64,000 bases of DNA, taken from Sabellastarte sp. h YS-2021 (taxonomy: Eukaryota; Annelida; Polychaeta; Sabellida; Sabellidae). A program made the translations under genes and the position numbers. The notes under the pieces are model-generated. The model was not told where the DNA came from. It was given only the letters and a program-made list of their open reading frames with translations, and made no database searches. This document shows, piece by piece, positions 35,907-46,909 of this stretch. The stretch is from assembly GCA_964017235.1 (NCBI GenBank), contig OZ024936.1:16778496-16842495 (forward strand), in the 5' to 3' direction. The number at the start of each line of letters is the position of its first letter. The first letter of the stretch is position 1.

Positions 35907-38807
35907 ATGGATTCTGAAGGTAAGCAAACTTTATTAATTAAAAAATCTAAATATGATAGACATTCAAAGGGTATGATCTAATATCCAAAGACTTATACTA
36001 AAAAGTATAAAATTGAAAGCAATAATTTTGGATTAGTTAGAATACACAGGGTCAATACATTTTACAGTTTGAATACAAAATAAAGCGGTAATTTAATGAC
36101 TAAAGCAGATATGTACCATAAAAGCTCAAGGCTGTCTGATTTGTGAATTAGACACGTCACTTAATCAGTTTAATTCCAAAAAGTGGGAACCTCAAATTTA
36201 CGTACGGAGAGAATGGTTAATGTGTAAACTGTACATTTGAGTGGCTGATATGCTGGCAATTGCTTAATGGCTATAGTATTTCACTGAAAAACTGACACAT
36301 TAATGGACACTCTCATAGCTTATTGGAAATAAGAGTGTCACACTAGCTGAATTACAGGTTAAATTACCGGGAAGGGGGTGGGGATGGGGGCGTCGGTTTC
36401 ACAAGATGACTTTAACTTAAAGATAATTGTATTTGTGTCTTTATCTTAGATTTAAGCTGGGTTATTACACATAGCTAGGTAAAAGCAGCTAACTCTACCC
36501 TTTGTTTTAGTGTTCAGCTTAAAGTGTAGTCCACTGAGGAATGGGCTTAACTTTTGTAAACAAAGACTTAAATATGGCCACTATACACTTTTCTCCCAGT
36601 TTAAAATTTTAAACGGTTGAAAATAAATTATATGTATATACAGAACACATCCCTACAGTATTATTTGTAAGTTTTTATCTGGAATTGACTCCATTTGTCT
36701 TTGTAGTTACATTACCCATCTTTGGTCCAACAACAAAATCTGTGTAAGTAGACTTGTGCCCTAATCACACTACATATAATAGCTCCTCCAGCCATGTACT
36801 GCCAGAATTCTGTCAAGGTTCACAGTGGCCTAGTGGATAAGTAGGTTTGACATCTAATCACAGGCTGTCACCTCTGTGTGGGTTTGACTCCCACAAGTGA
36901 CAAACCTGAGGACCTGTCCCAATATGACCCTGGCTGTTTGAATGGAACCTTAAAACCCCAACTTTGGCCTTTAGCAAGACTTCTGTCAGTAGAGTTGGCA
37001 TGCTATGGCATTCCTCACTTTCCATATACATCCGCATAGAAGTTTCAAAATTTCCATCCTCTATAGGTGACTGCAAGGTGTCTTATAACTTCTGTAGTTC
37101 CAGCTCTTCCTCTGTCTTTCCTCCGAATTCCATTATATTCTGTCTCTTTCCGTGTCTCCAATAAAGTCGTATGAAAGCTATAATATTTCTATACAGTACC
37201 TTATTCGCAAACTTTTCTGTATGTCAAACTATGATCAATGTCTTCCCAGAGCCCTAGTTGTGTCTACTGTAGCACAAACCATAGGTAGAGGTGTGTATCT
37301 GGGTTTTACAGGAGGTGCAGCATTTAGCCTCTGCTTTTCCTGCCATCTTTAGCTGCCAGAAATGTCTTTGGAATTTCATGTGTATATATCTATAAATTAT
37401 AATTCTAATTGGACTTTTACAGTGTTTAATCTCCCCTATTTCAACTTGGGTATGTCTTGGTATACAGCTAAGTGTTGAGCTGCTTTCTGAAAGAGGATGG
37501 GGGGGAGAGGCACGAATCTCATCAGGAAGAGCATTCCAAATAGTAGGGGCATCAAAAGCAAAACTATAAGCAAACTGCTTGGATAGATTTATGGATAGAG
37601 GGTTGGAACTTTGGAACCACAAGGAAATTGCTAAATATCTTTTAACCCAGCCAATGCTGACCATAAACTGACAGTAGAACACCTCACTCTAAAATGTGGG
37701 ATTATAAAATTTTTATTTCAAAGAGTAACTTTCTAGTAATGCAAGCACAGCTAATTATTAATACTGCATATATTTTCAGTAACTAAAGATGTTATAGCTA
37801 CTGACATGACCCTCTATGCAAACCCTCTCAATGTTCTGCTCGTTCATAATTCACAAGCCAGGGCATCTAAAAAGGAAGCTTTATCTCAGAATGCAGCTGA
37901 CAGCAAGACTACATCATCGGCAAATGGTGAGAGTCCATCAGACAATGCAGACAAAGGTCAAGAGCCGGAGGCAGCAGAGGACCCTGAGGTATACATGTAT
38001 ATAATTAAAATACTGAAGATATTGTTTGGTCACCCAGCTTATGCACATTTCTGTACAAAGTCAGTGGGGTTTCTTTGAATCATTAGTTTTTGCTGAGTCA
38101 GCAAATTTATCTTATTTGGCAAATGTAAAGGAAGTAGGATATCAGGTTATCTTACTAAGATAACTGATATTGTTTATCTGAGTAAAGTGATGTTATTGTT
38201 TACCTTAGTTCAGCAGCCAAACATATCCATTGAACAGTTTAGCATTAACATCATCAATGATTAATGCACACTCATGTGATATTGTTATCTTCATTCATAA
38301 TGTATATTTTTCTAAATGTCATTCAGAAAGTATTTCCCTGTTGTCTCTATAAAATCTTCTATAGGTAGTGATAGTTTGGTTTCAAGTGACCTTACACATG
38401 TAGCTAACACATATTAATAACTGTTAATAAACATTCATGACCTATTTAGGCTGTGATTGCCTCAGACCTGACCAAATATGACAGTCCAATGGCACAACTA
38501 GATGCAACAGCCATTGTAAGAAAACAGGTAAGTGCATTGGAAGAACCAAATAGAAAATTGACCTCTGCACATCTTGCAAATTTTAGCAGTAAGATGCAAA
38601 ACTTTTAAAACCTCTTAATGTCACTTTCTCATAAATGTTTGTTTATGATTGGCGTAACCTGACTTGTAATGATTGTAAAATGGCAGGTGTTATTGTAACA
38701 GAGCATCAAATACATGTTTTATCGATTTGCAGAAAGATGTCAACGATGTATCCAAGGATCTAGACAAACTGGGGCAGTGTGGACAAGCAGAGGAATCAAC
38801 AACATAG
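35907..38807 (+). CDS. Small acidic/hydrophilic protein of unknown function, four coding exons
   Basis: Exons 35907-35919 (MDSE plus one base, donor GTAAGC), 37780-37988, 38450-38527 and 38733-38807 join with correct phases (13+209+78+75 nt) to a 124-residue protein. The first ATG is preceded by an in-frame TAA. The product begins MDSEVTKDVIATDMTLYANP, contains a Ser/Ala/Glu-rich low-complexity stretch (about residues 35-74), then AVIASDLTKYDSPMAQLDAT and a C-terminal KDVNDVSKDLDKLG likely to be helical. No signal peptide or membrane segment is visible, so it is probably cytosolic or nuclear. I do not recognise the family. AATAAA at 38895-38900 follows the stop by 88 bp. A possible extra 37-nt exon at 36707-36743 would introduce a stop if included. 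The splice-phase agreement across four exons is the main support. Confidence 0.72.
36393..36690 (-). mobile_element. Foldback element FB-1, truncated
   Basis: GTCGGTTTCACAAGATGAC start and AATATGGCCACTATACACTT, CACATCCCTACAGTATTATT middle; the second half is missing. Confidence 0.6.
36818..36970 (+). mobile_element. SINE-2 copy in intron of the small protein gene
   Basis: CACAGTGGCCTAGTGGATAA head, GGGTTTGACTCCC B-box region, GACCTGTCCCAATATGACCC body, CCCCAACTTTGGCCTTT end. Confidence 0.78.
37395..37690 (-). pseudogene. 5'-truncated LINE remnant: C-terminal RT region plus 3' tail
   Basis: On the minus strand: SKQFAYSFAFDAPTIWNALP then DEIRASPPHPLSESS, the typical C-terminal segment of jockey/CR1-like polyproteins. 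It is followed by an AGTCCAATTAGAATTATAA 3' tail near 37395-37425. 5' truncation is usual for LINE copies. Confidence 0.72.
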
Positions 38808-38894
38808 TCATAACAATAGAACATTGTATCCACTTGTTTCATAAAAAAATTATCCTGGATATCTCTGACATTGTCGTATATGAAGAGGTATACG

Positions 38895-38900
38895 AATAAA
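38895..38900 (+). promoter_or_regulatory. AATAAA poly(A) signal
   Basis: Canonical hexamer 88 bp after the stop of the four-exon small protein gene. Confidence 0.5.
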
Positions 38901-39291
38901 CAGCTGTTTTTATTGCAAAACCATTTCTTTTCAATTAATTGTGAAGTTATTCCAGGAACAGATATTGTAACAATTTCAATCAATAAATTAAAAATCTTTT
39001 CTGAATCTATACTAAAAAAGATATAGTAAACAAATCAAAATCTTCAAACCACACATCAGTTGTGAGACAATTTGTCACTCAAATTTCATGAGGGCCATGG
39101 TCTGTTACTCTTTCCACTTTCTTTGTTCTTGTTGTTTTCAAAAATCTATTCTAATATTACCTGAATTAGAGATTAATTTATTTTACCAAGAGGTCAGAAA
39201 TAGAGAGATAGAAGCTTAAATCCCTACTTCTGCACCAAGGCATACCCGCCTTAGTATCAATACTCTTTGTTGGTTGATCATTTTTGTGCTG

Positions 39292-39358
39292 TTGCGCCTG
39301 AGACTTCCCTAATAAAAGGTGATTAAGCACTATAAAAGTCCAATTGGAATTAAAATTT
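39292..39358 (+). mobile_element. LINE 3' tail fragment
   Basis: GCACTATAAAAGTCCAATTG plus AATTAAA is the + orientation of the LINE tail seen at 37395-37440. No RT sequence precedes it. Confidence 0.45.
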
Positions 39359-39683
39359 GGGTAATAAGATCTAAATTCATTGACAATTCCTAAGCTTATT
39401 TTTTATTCTCAAATGCTCTTCTTATTCTGAGAATTTTTGTTCTTAAAACCATTTGTTTCTTTGAAGACTCAAACAATAAGTGCAATTCAAAAACTTGTTA
39501 ATTTGCACCAGACTGAACCATTACAGTAAAACTCCTATAAATGTGCCTGTTTAAGCTGAAGCAAACTGATGATAATAATTTTGAAAGTATTCTACAAGTA
39601 TGGAATTTCAGTTCATTATGAATGAGGACCTTGTATTATAGTAACCTTACCTACCAATCTTATAGACGTTGGAGAATCCTCTA

Positions 39684-39967
39684 CAGGGGCGGATCCAGCT
39701 CTTAAGTAAGGTGGGGATTCACATCGAGTAAGGTGGGGGTTCACATTGAGTAAGGTGGGGGTTCACATCAGACATATTATAACTAAGGGCCCCCGGGGAA
39801 AAAAAATTAATTTTTGGTAAAAATATAGTGCATTTCCTGTAAATTTAACACCACTCTCAAGAAATAATTTTGTACTTTGGGTTGAACCCCTTTACATTAT
39901 TTTTCAAGGGGGTTGGTTCCAACCCCCTGAACCCCCCCCCCCCCCTCCTCCCCTGGATCCGCTAGTG
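39684..39967. mobile_element. hAT-like non-autonomous element with internal 22-bp triplication
   Basis: Ends CAGGGGCGGATCCAG and CTGGATCCGCTAGTG are imperfect inverted repeats of a terminus type common in animal hAT elements. A 22-bp unit (TAAGGTGGGGGTTCACAT...) is repeated three times at about 39707-39772. A 14-base C run lies near the right end. No transposase. Confidence 0.65.
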
Positions 39968-40071
39968 CTTTCAATTAAAAATGGTTTCGTTCCAGCTCAA
40001 GCTGTGTTGTTGTCATGAGTTGCAACTTTACCATCTCGTAGAGTGTCACCATTGATGCAGACCTGCATCTT

Positions 40072-40195
40072 GAATGTTAATTAATATCCCAGATTTGTCC
40101 CTACTGGCCTCTGGGATGTTAATTAATAGGCCAAAGTAGTGCTTGCTGGCCTCAAAAATGTTAATTAACAGCCCAGATTAGTCCATACTGGCCCA
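40072..40195. repeat. Tandem repeat, about 55-60 bp x 2-3
   Basis: GATGTTAATTAATA, AATGTTAATTAACA and the linked CCCAGATTxGTCCxTACTGGCC phrase recur three times with small differences. Located before the RT relic at 40205. Confidence 0.68.
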
Positions 40196-40204
40196 AAAGG
40201 ACAT

Positions 40205-40420
40205 AACTACATCTATGGATTCAGGGAAGGCAGTCTGTCTAACATTATTAGATCTTTCTACAGCTTTCGACACAAAACATCACTTAATTTTCCATGATTG
40301 CTAAAAAGACTGGTTTGGTGGTGATGGTTCAGTTTTGACATGGACAAATTCCTACATTACCAATCACAAACAGAAAATTAAACACAGGTTTTCTGTGGCT
40401 TTTCATCTCATTTTTTGGCG
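40205..40420 (+). pseudogene. Non-LTR retrotransposon reverse transcriptase fragment (motif A region)
   Basis: Translation gives LLDLSTAFDT followed, with an in-frame interruption, by DWFGGDGSV, TWTNSYITNHKQKIKH. This matches the motif-A palm segment and the following region of jockey/CR1-like RT. It corresponds to the part immediately after the fragment at 44590-44890. Stops show it is decayed. Confidence 0.7.
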
Positions 40421-40775
40421 TCCCCGAAGCTTTGGTTCTATGTTGGTTTGGTACCAAAATATAAAGACAAGATACTATAATGATACAAAGCATTATGGCA
40501 AACGGTTAACTGTACTGGTAACACAGAAAGGGACCGAATAACACAGTATTTGTAGGAAAGGCACCAGAACAGTTACAGAAATCATAGAACATCTTGCAGT
40601 TATGACTCTTTATGAGAAATGACCTTTATAAATTCTAGAGTAGGTGGAAATTTTGATGTCTGTGCGCATAACTCAAAATAATATACCAGATCTGGGTCAC
40701 ATTTTCACACAAGATCGGGTCTAACCTCAGCCTCCTGAAATACTATCTGGATCTGGATCTCAAATCCAGAATTCT

Positions 40776-40825
40776 TTTGTTGTTGTTGCTGTTGCTGCTG
40801 TTGTTGTTGTAGTGTTGTTGTTTTT
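40776..40825. repeat. TTG/CTG microsatellite
   Basis: Imperfect trinucleotide run (TTGTTGTTGTTGCTGTTGCTG and so on) about 75 bp downstream of the LRR gene stop codon. Confidence 0.75.
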
Positions 40826-40897
40826 AGCACTACCCAAGGGCAAGGGTTCTTGTGTTTTCAGACACTATTTGTTTTCTGTTTATCTCTCTCCCACCTG

Positions 40898-42564
40898 TCA
40901 TGACAAGTCATGTACAACATAGTAAGCTCTCCAGCCGACTCCACCATCTGGTGGCTCTGTGTACATCTGACCTCTCAGCGGGTCAGAGTAATGGCAGTGG
41001 TAAGACCCACTAGACTGCTTGTAGTTGTAAAACACACAGCCAGGGGTGGAAGTGCACGTCAGTTGGCAGTCTGTTATGGATCTCACTTTTGCTAGAACAA
41101 TGGCCATTTCTATGTAATAATGATCACAGGATACAAGGTGTCCAAGGGCTTTCCGCTTGTTGCCTCCGTTGTGGGAATCTAAAATATGCAGACTGTATAT
41201 ATCACGGGAAAATATTACCAGCACATTTAAGTTTATCATTACAGAATACATATCCATGTTATGAGGGATGTTAAAGATTAATGAATTACTGCTAAAAAGT
41301 CACAAAATGTCTTTTCTAAATTATTATTATTAGTAGTAGTAGTACTAGTGGCAGTAGTAGTTGTAGTGGAAAAAAACCTTGTCAAAGTGTATTTTCAGAT
41401 CCCTATTAAATATACATATATGACAAGGCTGAAAGGGGTTTCGGTCTACTAGCGTGAGCTGCAAAGCCATCAGAGACACAAGTAGTGCGATGAGGTAGTC
41501 ACCCTTCCAAGTACTAACATAACCCATTGCTGCTTAACTTCAGCGATGAGACAGGTACTCGTCATGCTACACCACAATTCATGAAAGCTTGGAGACAAAA
41601 AATAAATAAATAAATAAAATAAACTTGAAAATTGTTCCAACTAACCTTCAGACACCCCTATATCATGATATGTCATGACACCAATGCTCTTGCCCTTGAT
41701 TGAAGCAGGTTCCCAACATTCACCCTCTAATTGTCTTGTGATCAGCCAAGCGAGATTCACATCACAGTCTAATGGATTGCCGCCCAGCAATAACTGTGTG
41801 CTGTAGCCTATCACAGGTACAGTGTGGATGCTGTTGTTTATTAGATTAATTTCGTGAAGATTTTCAAATCTCACTAGATGACCTGCGGGAATCATAAAGA
41901 TGTCGTTATTTGAGAGGTCCAGAGCTTCTAGAGTGGATTTGATGGGCCCACAATCAGGAAACACATGAAGCCTATTTCCACTCAGATCCAAGAACTGTAT
42001 GGTTAAAAAGCCTTCAAAATCATCTGATTTAATAGCCTCAATAGAGTTGGATGAAACTTCAAGTCTGGTCAGAGACTTTGGCAGTATTTTTAATGCTGGG
42101 AAGTGTTCTAGTTTGTTGTTTGATACCTTTAATGTTATAAGCGATGTAGATGGCCCGTATACATCAGGAATAGACGTCAGGAAATTGTGCTTTAAGAGAA
42201 CTTTCTTTAGTTTATGTAAAACATCCAGATTGTCTTTTGGTATCTCAGTGAGTAAGTTATTCATCAGATATAATATCTCTAGGGTGCCTTTGACTGAAGA
42301 GACATTTGGAAATACTGTGAGATAGTTGTCGTTCAAACCCAATATCTGTAAGCTTTGCAGCCCTTCCAAGTCTTCTGACGTCACAATTTGCAGACTGTTA
42401 TTACCTAGAAAGAGGCCTGTAGTATCCAAAGGTATCTCACTTCTGTATAGTGACACATTAGTTATTCCCATACTACTCAGAGTAACTTTTTTAAGCAGTG
42501 ATAAGTTTGTGAAGTAACAGATAAGGATGACATATCTTACTACATACATCATTTTCAATCCCAT
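40898..42564 (-). CDS. Leucine-rich-repeat protein with C-terminal apple/PAN-like module, two exons
   Basis: Exon 1 is complement 42564-41646 and exon 2 complement 41178-40898, joined GAAG|GTTAGT ... TTTTAG|AT in frame, giving 1200 nt and 399 residues. The ATG at 42564 is chosen over the in-frame TTG just upstream; a second Met a few codons later is also possible. The N-terminus (MMYVVRYVILICYF) looks like a signal sequence. Roughly eight leucine-rich repeats follow (for example LQSLQILGLNDNYLTVFP, STLEALDLSNNDIFMIP), ending in a partial LRR C-cap (NPLDCDVNLAWLI). Exon 2 encodes DCQLTC, PGCVFYNYKQ and YHCHYSDP, an apple/PAN-like cysteine pattern, then GWRAYYVVHDLS-stop. No transmembrane helix follows, so a secreted recognition or adhesion protein is plausible (inference). 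LRR-PAN combinations are uncommon to my knowledge. The intron holds TAG-type microsatellite sequence. Confidence 0.82.
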
Positions 42565-43190
42565 CAATGTGACTTGGAAATAAAGTTTATCACAAGTTCA
42601 TCTGATATACACAATCATTGTCTTGACAGTGCCAAGGTACAAAGAAGGAGCAAGTGACCTAATTCTGTTCGGTTTATTTGAGTAAACACAAACACATTCA
42701 TTCTCGGCAATCAATAAATTCCAATACCACAATTCAATTTTTGGTGAGAAAAGTAACACCCTCGAGACAATCAGTATCTTTATACCTTTTTCAGTTCACC
42801 ATTGCAGTAATATTTCTTCTGGAAGCCATAAACTGACTAATGCTATTCTTTTTGCTTTTAATTGTCTTTTTTTTGTTCACCATAATAATACTAAATAAAA
42901 GATGACTGTTTGAAATGACATAATTGTATCAATTGATGTAAATGGTTTACTGAATGACATAGTTTTGGAAAAATAATATATTTTAAGTATTTAGTGTGTC
43001 TGCATTGTCCAATTTGCAGGGGTCTTAACACTCATCAATTCCGGCTTGAATAATCCAACATTTGCTAAAATAGGGTTACAATATTGATATTGTAACAAAA
43101 GAATGTATGCCAAGTATTTATTTAGTGGCCGTAGTTCTGTAAACAAATGTGCCAAAATGTACAGCAGTTCCACTCTCACCAGTTTGTCTT

Positions 43191-43326
43191 CTGGGCCTGT
43201 ATTCTCAAAAGTGATAAAGATCGAGTTGAGCCAAAAATCAGCTCAAATTTAGCATAACAAATTGTAAACTTGAGCTGATTTTTGGCTCAAGTTGAGCTTG
43301 ATCCCTTTTGTGAATACGGTCCCAGG
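43191..43326. mobile_element. Short foldback element, about 136 bp
   Basis: CTGGGCCTGTATTCTCAAAA and the reverse complement of CTTTTGTGAATACGGTCCCAG form the ends. Inner arms GAGTTGAGCCAAAAATCAGC and GCTGATTTTTGGCTCAAGTT also pair, so nearly the whole element folds into one hairpin. Confidence 0.75.
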
Positions 43327-43534
43327 TCACCCTGAAATGACTGTTGTTTTATTTGTCGCATGACTTCACTATTCAGTAGCACAGATCAAATCTGTATCAA
43401 AGCAATTATAGATACTGTTTTAAAATACCCCTTCTGTTTTAAATGTGTTTTAAAACCATTGTAAGTTAGTATTTTTCTCTCAGGTTGTGTAGACTAATCT
43501 CTTTGGTATTAAAGGTATGTCTTATCTTAATGGC

Positions 43535-43636
43535 TTAACAGCCAGGAGCATTGCCACTGGTGGGAGTTGATCCCATACCGAGGTGACAGCCTGTGATTGG
43601 ATGCCAAACCTGCTAACCCACTAGGCCACTGACTAC
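43535..43636 (-). mobile_element. SINE-2 fragment
   Basis: Reverse orientation; GAGCATTGCCACTGGTGGGA through GCTAACCCACTAGGCCACTG. Most of the 3' body is missing. Confidence 0.65.
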
Positions 43637-44589
43637 TTATGGTATAACCACTAATTGTGTACATTTTTAATTCAGACAGAACGGCGTGATCTTGTTGAAA
43701 CAGAGGGTAAATTTGTTTGGGGCTTATAGTTACGAACTAATTTCAAGATTCATAGCGGTGGGATCACAAGGTCTATCTAAAGCCTCTATTACATCACTTC
43801 ATATGTGCACGTACATCCAGGTTGCAGAGAAAAATAAGCTACACATGTGATATTATAAAGGATTTATCAAAGTCGTAATGACTCCACAATTAAAAAACTG
43901 GCATGCAAATTATTTTCTGCATGCATGCAGTATGGCTACAAATGCATACATGTCTCAAGGGAAATTTACAAGAGGCTTGGGCACGTGTATTCACTGTGTT
44001 AGCGTTGCAAGTGCTCCACATACACTTGCAGGGTTTGCACGTGCCGTACAATAAACTCACATGTACTTTGCATCTTTTTTTATCCACTGTGGGGCCTGTA
44101 GCTAGTCACAGACTGTTCTTTGGTATTCAAGTAGTGACACCCTTGTTGGGACAATATACTTTGTTTTCACATGCAAATCTCTACTACCCCACTACCAGGC
44201 TACTGTCATATTTTTACAACAATATCTGTAGTACACTTATGTGTGTATACATGTACAATGGGATGTAAGAGAAGCTTATGTTATTGCAGAATTTATCTCT
44301 ATACTTAAGTTCTCCTGCCCATTTTGATCAGAATTCATCATAGCAGTGCCTTGTGCTATCAATTGGATGGGCCTAAGAATGACCCAAGAACGTGGAACTG
44401 GACTATAAAGGAGTGTTTTGTAGTTGGCAACAGATTGATATGTTTGAACGAAGAATACGAACACTGTAGTATCTTTGGACTACTATAGACATGAAGGAAA
44501 TTTTTATTTTCAAGAGGTTGATGGTTGTAATAATGATTATAAAAATAAAATTTATTTAAAAAAATTGATGATAAGCCATTAACAAGGCT

Positions 44590-44890
44590 CTAATCGTATC
44601 ACTCTCTTTGGGCAAAGTTCGTAACTTGTGGAAGCAAGCCAATGTGATACCATTGCATAAAAAGGAATGTGATCATATTTTGGGCAACTATCATCCAGTT
44701 TCCCTTCTCAGCATTTGGGGTAAAATTTTGGAAAGAATAGTCTTCAAACATGTATATAATCAGTTCAGAGATAACTTCCTAATATCTGTGTTGCAGCCTG
44801 GTTTTGTACCAGACTCTTCTACAATTACTCAACTTTTGAACCTTTATAACAAGTTTTGCACTGCCGTGTCTCAGAATAAAGAAATTCGAA
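44590..44890 (+). pseudogene. Non-LTR retrotransposon reverse transcriptase fragment (N-terminal half of RT domain)
   Basis: The + strand reads KQANVIPLHKKECDHILGNY, HPVSLLSIWGKILERIVFKH and LQPGFVPDSSTITQLLNLYN, the order of conserved RT blocks in jockey/CR1-like LINEs. The frame ends abruptly at QNKEIR where satellite begins, just before the block that would carry the catalytic YxD/FD motif. No 5' ORF1 or endonuclease is attached, so this is a dead fragment. Confidence 0.8.
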
Positions 44891-46240
44891 TTTTATGGCG
44901 ACCTCGAGTATGCCAGCCTAATACAAATTCATTCTCTGACATAAACTGAGTTTCCTGTAAAAATTTCAGCCAGTTTGACCAACTTTAAGGGGTGGTTTGG
45001 GCTGATCTGGCATTTTACCTATCCCTCGCCAACTACACTCCCTGAACCTGCACTTTGGGCTACATATGTATTTCTGAAGGAACACACTACTAAAATTCAT
45101 TTCAGGGGTCACTCCTGTATGAATCAATGTGGTTTTCAACCTTAAATCTACCTTAATTGAGAAGATGTCAGCATTTCTTGATACAGCCATCTGAGGCTGT
45201 ATTTTCGCTTTCCTGGATCACATATAACATATACGACACCACTGGAATGCCAGATGTAATCCTAAAACCTATGAAGTCAGATTTAGTATGTGAAAAGTGA
45301 GTTTTTGTCCGAATTTTAGACTTATAGACCAACATTTGGTACTGGTTTGGACTGATTTACATCTAATTTTGGCTATATTTAGAACAATATTTAGGTGAAA
45401 TATTTCATGATTAGACATGTAATGCTCCAAATGTGTCTAAAATATCCTCATTAATTATTAGAATATGAATGAATTTAAATTTGGGCTTCAGATTAGCAAT
45501 ATTATGATATATTTGACATCTTCCACCTGAGGGGTGACATGGGGCCCTCCCACACCCCGAAAATTGAAATTTTTAATGTGGCCCTCGAGTATGCCAGCCT
45601 AATAGAAATTCATTGTCTGACATAAACTGAGTTTCCTGTAAAAATTTCAGCCAGATTGACCAACTTTAAGGGGTTGTTTGGGCTGATCTGGCATTTTACC
45701 TATCCCTCATCAACTACACTCCCTGAACCTGCACTTTGGGCTACACATGTATTTCTGAAAGAACACACTACTAAACTTCATTTCAGGGGTCACTCCTGTA
45801 TGAATCAATGTGGTTTTCAACCTTGAATCTACCTTAATTGAGAATATATCAGCATTTCCTAATACAGTCATCTGAGGCTGTATTTTCGCTTTCCTGGATC
45901 ACATATGACACCCCTGGTATACCAGATGTAATCCTAAAACCTATGCAGTCAGATTTAGTAGGTGGTAAGCGATTTTAGGCCAAATTTTAGACTTATAGAC
46001 CAATATTTGGTACTGGTTTGGGCTGATTTACATCTATTTTTGGCTATATTTAGAACAATATTTTGGTGAAATAATTTATGGTCAGACATGTAATGTTCCA
46101 AATGCTCCTAAAATATCCTCATTAATTATTAGAATATGAATGAAATTAAATTTGGGCTTCAGATTAGCAATATTATGATATATTTGACATCTTCCACCTG
46201 AGGGGTGACATGGGGCCTTCCCACACCCCGAAAATTGAAA
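44890..46240. repeat. Diverged left-edge satellite units
   Basis: The first two units, about 676 bp apart, carry many private differences: ACTCCTGTATGAATCAATGTGG is kept, but AAGATGTCAGCATTTCTTG and CCCTCATCAAC replace the interior versions. Divergence at an array margin is expected where unequal exchange homogenises less. Confidence 0.8.
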
Positions 46241-46909
46241 TTTTTAATGTGGCCCTCGAGTATGCCAGCCTAATACAAATTCATTCTCTGACATAAACTG
46301 AGTTTCCTGTAAAAATTTCAGCCAGATTGACTAACTTTAAGGGGTGGTTTGGGCTGATCTGGCATTTTACCTATCCCTCGCCAACTACACTCCCTGAACC
46401 TGCACTTCGGGCTACATATGTATTTCTGAAGGAACACACTACTAAAATTCATTTCAGGGGTCACTCCTGTATGAATCAATGTGGTTTTCAACCTTGAATC
46501 TACCTTAATTGAGAATATATCAGCATTTCCTGATACAGCCATCTGAGGCTGTATTTTCGCTTTCCTGGATCACATATGACACCCCTGGTATACCAGATGT
46601 AATCCTAAAACCTATGCAGTCAGATTTAGTAGGTGGCAAGTGATTTTTAGGCCAAATTTTAGACTTATAGACCAATATTTGGTACTGGTTTGGGCTGATT
46701 TACATCTATTTTTGGCTATATTTAGAACAATATTTTGGTGAAATAATTTCTGGTCAGACATGTAATGTTCCAAATGCGCCTAAAATATCTTCATTAATTA
46801 TTAGAATATGAATGAAATTAAATTTGGTCTTCAGATTAGCAATATTATGATATATTTGACATCTTCCACCTGAGGGGTGACATGGGGCCCTCCCACACCC
46901 CGAAAATTG

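Larger units (their letters stand above)
42600..44580. other. Region between LRR gene and RT relic
   Basis: Contains the foldback element at 43191-43326 and a SINE-2 fragment at 43535-43636. The remaining sequence has only short open frames without recognisable motifs. The promoter of the minus-strand LRR gene would be at about 42565-42900; no clear TATA box can be assigned. Confidence 0.4.

Noticed and set aside
41345-41527. 60-codon minus-strand frame in the LRR gene intron
   Set aside because: The flanking exons join in frame across it, and the sequence has no LRR or PAN motif.
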